In this document: positions 5,599 through 8,100 of the stretch, piece after piece
Numbering within the stretch: position 1 is the first letter of the stretch
How the letters are laid out: each line of letters starts with the position of its first letter
NCBI GenBank assembly: GCA_002309655.1
Contig: DBXM01000018.1
Coordinates: 114,627-122,726 of the forward strand
Origin: Mageeibacillus sp. UBA1212
GTDB lineage: Bacteria > Bacillota > Clostridia > UBA1212
Direction: 5' to 3'
DNA: 8,100 nt
Position numbers and translations under genes: made by a program
Notes under the pieces: model-generated
Database searches by the model: none
What the model was told of the DNA's origin: nothing
What the model saw: only the letters and a program-made list of their open reading frames with translations

Positions 5599-6384
5599 TT
5601 ATTCGTTTTCCGGCGCGTAAACGTATTTCACGTATTCGACCTGCTCGTATTCCGCGGCCGTTTCTTTCATTGCTTCGTAGAGCTCGTCGCGGAGCTTTTT
5701 GCGGGCTTCTTTAAGGGGGAGGGTCGCGTCGGGGTAGAACGGCCCCTTGACGACGCTGAGCACCTTCGGGCGTCCGAAAAAGGGAATTTTCCGCTTGAGG
5801 TAGACGTTCGTGACCGCGAAGCAGGGCGCCGCCGCCTCGCAGGGGTAGAGCATGGAGACGTCCCTGAACGGCCGGATTTTCGTGTAGTAAGGCCAGATGT
5901 GGGCTTCGGGATAGATTGCGACGGCCTTGTTCTCGGCGATGCGCCGGAGGACCGCCTCCCTGAAATTCCTGCTGCCGTGAGCGCCCGTGAACACCGGAAT
6001 GCCACCCAGCATCTGCACCAGCCCCTTGATTCCTTTAATGGAAGTGGCGTCCGGGCTGCAGACGATGTAGGCTTTTTTCGGCGCCGCCAGCCGCGAGGGT
6101 ACGAACGCGTCCAGGTCGCCGTTGGTGTGGTTCGCGAAAATGAAATACCCGGTCTTCCTGAAGGGCCTGAGCAATTCCCGCCCCTTTATGCGGTGGGCGA
6201 ACTTGAGCTTCAGCCACAGGAACGTCACCGGCCGCGCAAAACCGTGGTAGACCAGGAACGCGCACGCGCGCCAGAAAGGATTCGTGCGGACGTAGACAAA
6301 GTCCTTCCCGAGCTTTTTCGTGGATATTTCGTTGCTCGCGAAGTCGTCGTTCAGCGGGTCACTGTAATAGAGAACTCTTTTCAT
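5599..6384 (-). CDS. PlsC-like acyltransferase (glycerophospholipid/glycolipid type)
   Basis: This is a 261-residue protein. It opens with VLYYSDPLNDDFA, then has a hydrophobic segment (about 37-60), the catalytic-type motif NHTNGDLDAF (85-94), a glycine turn LGGIPVF (126-132) and IYPEAHIWPYY (157-167). This corresponds to the LPLAT/PlsC order of motif I (normally NHX4D), a substrate-binding region and a PEG-like motif. The histidine (86) is followed by Asp at +4 and +6, not at the canonical +5, which may be a subfamily trait. The likely reaction is acyl transfer to a lipid or glycolipid hydroxyl at the membrane. The start overlaps the end of the glycosyltransferase gene by 26 bases, with no strong ribosome site, so translation is probably coupled. 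The family is fairly sure; the substrate is unknown. Confidence 0.8.
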   Translation of the reverse strand: MKRVLYYSDPLNDDFASNEISTKKLGKDFVYVRTNPFWRACAFLVYHGFARPVTFLWLKLKFAHRIKGRELLRPFRKTGYFIFANHTNGDLDAFVPSRLAAPKKAYIVCSPDATSIKGIKGLVQMLGGIPVFTGAHGSRNFREAVLRRIAENKAVAIYPEAHIWPYYTKIRPFRDVSMLYPCEAAAPCFAVTNVYLKRKIPFFGRPKVLSVVKGPFYPDATLPLKEARKKLRDELYEAMKETAAEYEQVEYVKYVYAPENE

Positions 6385-7657
6385 ACTCGGAATCGTCGGA
6401 TGAAGCGAAAACCCCGTTCAGGCTGTTCTCGCGCAGGTCGGCGGCCTCTGACAGCGCAGCCGAACGTTCCGCGGCGGACTGAAGGGTGTACCTTCCCGCC
6501 TCGCGGCTGAGCCGGCGCTTTTTTGCCTCCGCGGTCTCGGTGATCATTTTCCGCATCGCCTCCATGCACACGGACTGCTTCACGGAGACGCCCGAAGCGA
6601 GGCAGCGCGCCGAATACTCTTCGCGCAGGGCAGGATTTTCGATCCAGAAGTCGATCTTCCGCGCCAGGTCCGCGCTGTCGTTGCACTTGAAAATGCATTT
6701 TTCGTCAGGCGCAAAGTACTTCGTCGCGCAGCGCGGCGAGTCGGAAACGACAGGCACGAGGCCGCAGCTGATTGCTTCAAGACACGCGATCCCCTCGAGC
6801 TCGATCTCGGCGGGGTGGCAGTACAGGTCGGAATAATTGATCGCCTCGAGCAGGCGTTCCCGGGTGAAGAACTCCATAACCGGCGGCGTGATTCCCGCCT
6901 TTTTAACGCAGGCGTCGATCTCGCGTTTCCGAGGACCGCTTCCCGCGAAAATGAGCCTGATGTTGTCGCGGTATTTGCTTTTTGCGACGGCTTTGACAAG
7001 CACTTTGTGGGACTTTTCGCGCGCGTACCTGCCTATAAAAAGAATCACAAACTTGCCTTCGAGCTCCGGGGGCTTCTCCGCGGGCTTTTTCTCGAAAATT
7101 TCATTCACGCCGTTGGAGATCACGTACCCGTTCGTTTTGTGCCCTACCGACTTTTCGAAATCGTCGCGAATGAACTGAGTGGGGTAGTGCACCGCATCGA
7201 CGTATTTATAGAAGCCGTTGTAAAAGTTTTTATATACGAGTTTGTTCGCGAGCTTGCTGTTCATGAGCATAAGGTGGCTCGTGAGATTCTCCGCCTGGCA
7301 GTGAAAACCTGCCGTCACCGGAATGTTCCGCTTCACCGCCTCGCGCAAAGCCGCGCGCGCGAGCATGAACGGTGTCATAATGTGAACGGCGTCGCACCCT
7401 TCGAGCGCCTCGGAAATCACTTTTTTGTCGGGAATCGCGATCGAAACACAGTTTTTGCGAATGACCGCGTTGAGCGCCGGCCCGAGGGAGAGCTTCTTTA
7501 CTATATAATAACCTTCTTCGCCGCGCCTTTCTTCGTCGCAGCAGACCACGCGAACCGTGTCCCCGCGCGCCTTCAGGAAGCGGATAAGATTCATGCAGGC
7601 GACCGTCGTTCCGTTGTTTTCGGAGCCGAGAACGTCCGCGACTACTGTAACAACCAT
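6359..7657 (-). CDS. GT4-family glycosyltransferase, probably glycolipid-forming
   Basis: This 432-residue protein has a GT-B fold signature. The N-terminal half has VVADVLGSENNGTT (5-18) and VISNGVNEIF (179-188). The C-terminal half has FVILFIGRYAREKSHKVLV (203-221), IFAGSGP (236-242) and the retaining-GT EX7E motif at Glu286 and Glu294 in ELEGIACLEAISCG. Members of GT4 use nucleotide sugars; the neighbouring acyltransferase suggests a lipid acceptor, as in diacylglycerol glycosyltransferases, but this is inferred. The start at 7657 follows AAAGGAAG and lies three bases after the regulator's stop, so the genes are co-transcribed. The last 55 or so residues (from about 376) form a charged, Ser/Ala/Glu-rich tail beyond the usual GT-B end and contain the acyltransferase start. 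There is no signal peptide, so a cytoplasmic or membrane-face enzyme is expected. Confidence 0.85.
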   Translation of the reverse strand: MVVTVVADVLGSENNGTTVACMNLIRFLKARGDTVRVVCCDEERRGEEGYYIVKKLSLGPALNAVIRKNCVSIAIPDKKVISEALEGCDAVHIMTPFMLARAALREAVKRNIPVTAGFHCQAENLTSHLMLMNSKLANKLVYKNFYNGFYKYVDAVHYPTQFIRDDFEKSVGHKTNGYVISNGVNEIFEKKPAEKPPELEGKFVILFIGRYAREKSHKVLVKAVAKSKYRDNIRLIFAGSGPRKREIDACVKKAGITPPVMEFFTRERLLEAINYSDLYCHPAEIELEGIACLEAISCGLVPVVSDSPRCATKYFAPDEKCIFKCNDSADLARKIDFWIENPALREEYSARCLASGVSVKQSVCMEAMRKMITETAEAKKRRLSREAGRYTLQSAAERSAALSEAADLRENSLNGVFASSDDSEYEKSSLLQ

Positions 7658-7660
7658 GGC

Positions 7661-7942
7661 TTACGCTTCCTTTCCGCTTTCGCTGTCTTTATTTCCGATA
7701 TTTCCGCCGCTCGCAGGCGCCGGGTCCGAACTGATCTTCACGTCGACGATGTCGGAAAGGTCGCAGCTGAGCGCCTTGCAGATCTTGACGAGCGTGTCAA
7801 GGTGCACCGGCATGTTCTTGCCCATCTTCGCGATCACGGCAGAACTGAGACTCGTCTCGCGCATCAGGTCCTTCTTTTTCCAGTTGCGGTCGATAAGAAG
7901 CTTCCAGAGCTTGTTGTATGAAACGTATGTTGAACTTCCCAT
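7661..7942 (-). CDS. Small Cro/C1-type helix-turn-helix regulator (HTH_26-like)
   Basis: I chose the ATG at 7942, which gives 93 residues. GGAGG at 7954-7958 stands 11 bases upstream of it, while a longer frame from a GTG at 7993 has no such site. Residues 8-68 form a compact helical DNA-binding domain (YNKLWKLLIDRNWKKKDL, then SLSSAVIAKM, then LDTLVKICKALSCDLSDIVD), matching the Cro/C1 family of short regulators. Residues 70-93 are a loose Ser/Gly/Lys-rich tail. It is the first gene of the operon with the glycosyltransferase and acyltransferase and may control its own promoter, for which the palindrome at 8072-8082 is a candidate site. The family call is firm; the target is inferred. Confidence 0.8.
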   Translation of the reverse strand: MGSSTYVSYNKLWKLLIDRNWKKKDLMRETSLSSAVIAKMGKNMPVHLDTLVKICKALSCDLSDIVDVKISSDPAPASGGNIGNKDSESGKEA

Positions 7943-8031
7943 AAAAACCAAAACCTCCGTTTTGCCGCCAACGATCCGGCTTCGCGCATTCACGAATCCC
8001 CGCGTTCATGAAATCCCGCGGCGGCAACGGG

Positions 8032-8060
8032 AGTATACCACTTCTCAGGCTGCGTTTCAA
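8032..8060 (-). promoter_or_regulatory. Promoter of the regulator/glycosyltransferase/acyltransferase operon
   Basis: On the minus strand, TTGAAA (8060-8055), a 17-bp spacer and TATACT (8037-8032), with TGG just before the -10, form a strong extended promoter. The start would be near 8025, giving a leader of about 80 nucleotides. A second -35-like TTGACA (8087-8082) has no matching -10 at normal distance. No gene was seen in 7943-8100. Confidence 0.72.
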
Positions 8061-8071
8061 GTGAAAACTTT

Positions 8072-8082
8072 ACGATGATCGT
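8072..8082. promoter_or_regulatory. 11-bp palindrome upstream of the operon promoter
   Basis: ACGAT-G-ATCGT is a perfect odd palindrome about 12 bp upstream of the -35 box. It has the size of a half-turn dimer site and could be bound by the helix-turn-helix protein encoded downstream. This is a weak inference, because one short palindrome can arise by chance. Confidence 0.35.
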
Positions 8083-8100
8083 GTCAAGTTTCTACGGAGA

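Noticed and set aside
6815..7921. Open frame of 368 codons on the plus strand, opposite the glycosyltransferase and regulator
   Set aside because: It spans two well-supported minus-strand genes and lacks a ribosome site and any family motif.

Overview
The window looks like a chromosomal segment of a GC-rich Gram-positive bacterium, most likely an uncultured-type gut or rumen Clostridia. The grounds are strong AGGAGG-type ribosome binding sites, housekeeping sigma promoters with TGn-extended -10 boxes, signal peptides of the MKKIIALAIAAAMVF kind, a zinc-ribbon/TPM gene pair also known from Bacillus, and Lys/Lys-Gly-Cys-Gly C-terminal membrane anchors. The lineage is an inference; no rRNA or tRNA gene is present to fix it.

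Layout. Positions 1-1950 (minus strand) hold a two-gene operon: a membrane-anchored double zinc-ribbon protein followed by a secreted or membrane protein with two tandem TPM domains, whose 3' end lies beyond the left edge. A clear promoter for it sits at 2082-2110. Positions 1951-2292 are a divergent regulatory region with an 11-bp tandem repeat (2160-2203). Positions 2293-5436 (plus strand) hold two tandem paralogues, about 83% identical by eye, encoding surface proteins: signal peptide, two probable beta-rich domains, Pro/Thr/Glu-rich stalk, Gly-Cys-Gly motif, membrane helix and basic tail. Each has its own promoter of the same design and its own terminator. A convergent, bidirectional terminator (5517-5578) separates them from a three-gene minus-strand operon (7942 down to 5599): a small Cro/C1-type helix-turn-helix regulator, a GT4 glycosyltransferase and a PlsC-like acyltransferase. 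Its promoter is at 8032-8060.

How the genes may work together. The zinc-ribbon/TPM pair resembles the YdjG-YdjH pair of the Bacillus subtilis PspA-YdjGHI membrane-stress operon. The GT4/acyltransferase pair suggests membrane glycolipid assembly. The paralogues are abundant-looking cell-surface proteins of unknown ligand. All three units therefore concern the cell envelope, but nothing in the sequence shows that they act as one system. I found no CRISPR array, insertion sequence, phage gene or RNA gene. The most notable items are the duplicated surface-protein locus, with a possible gene-conversion patch and differently built upstream control regions, and its shared Gly-Cys-Gly C-terminal anchor.
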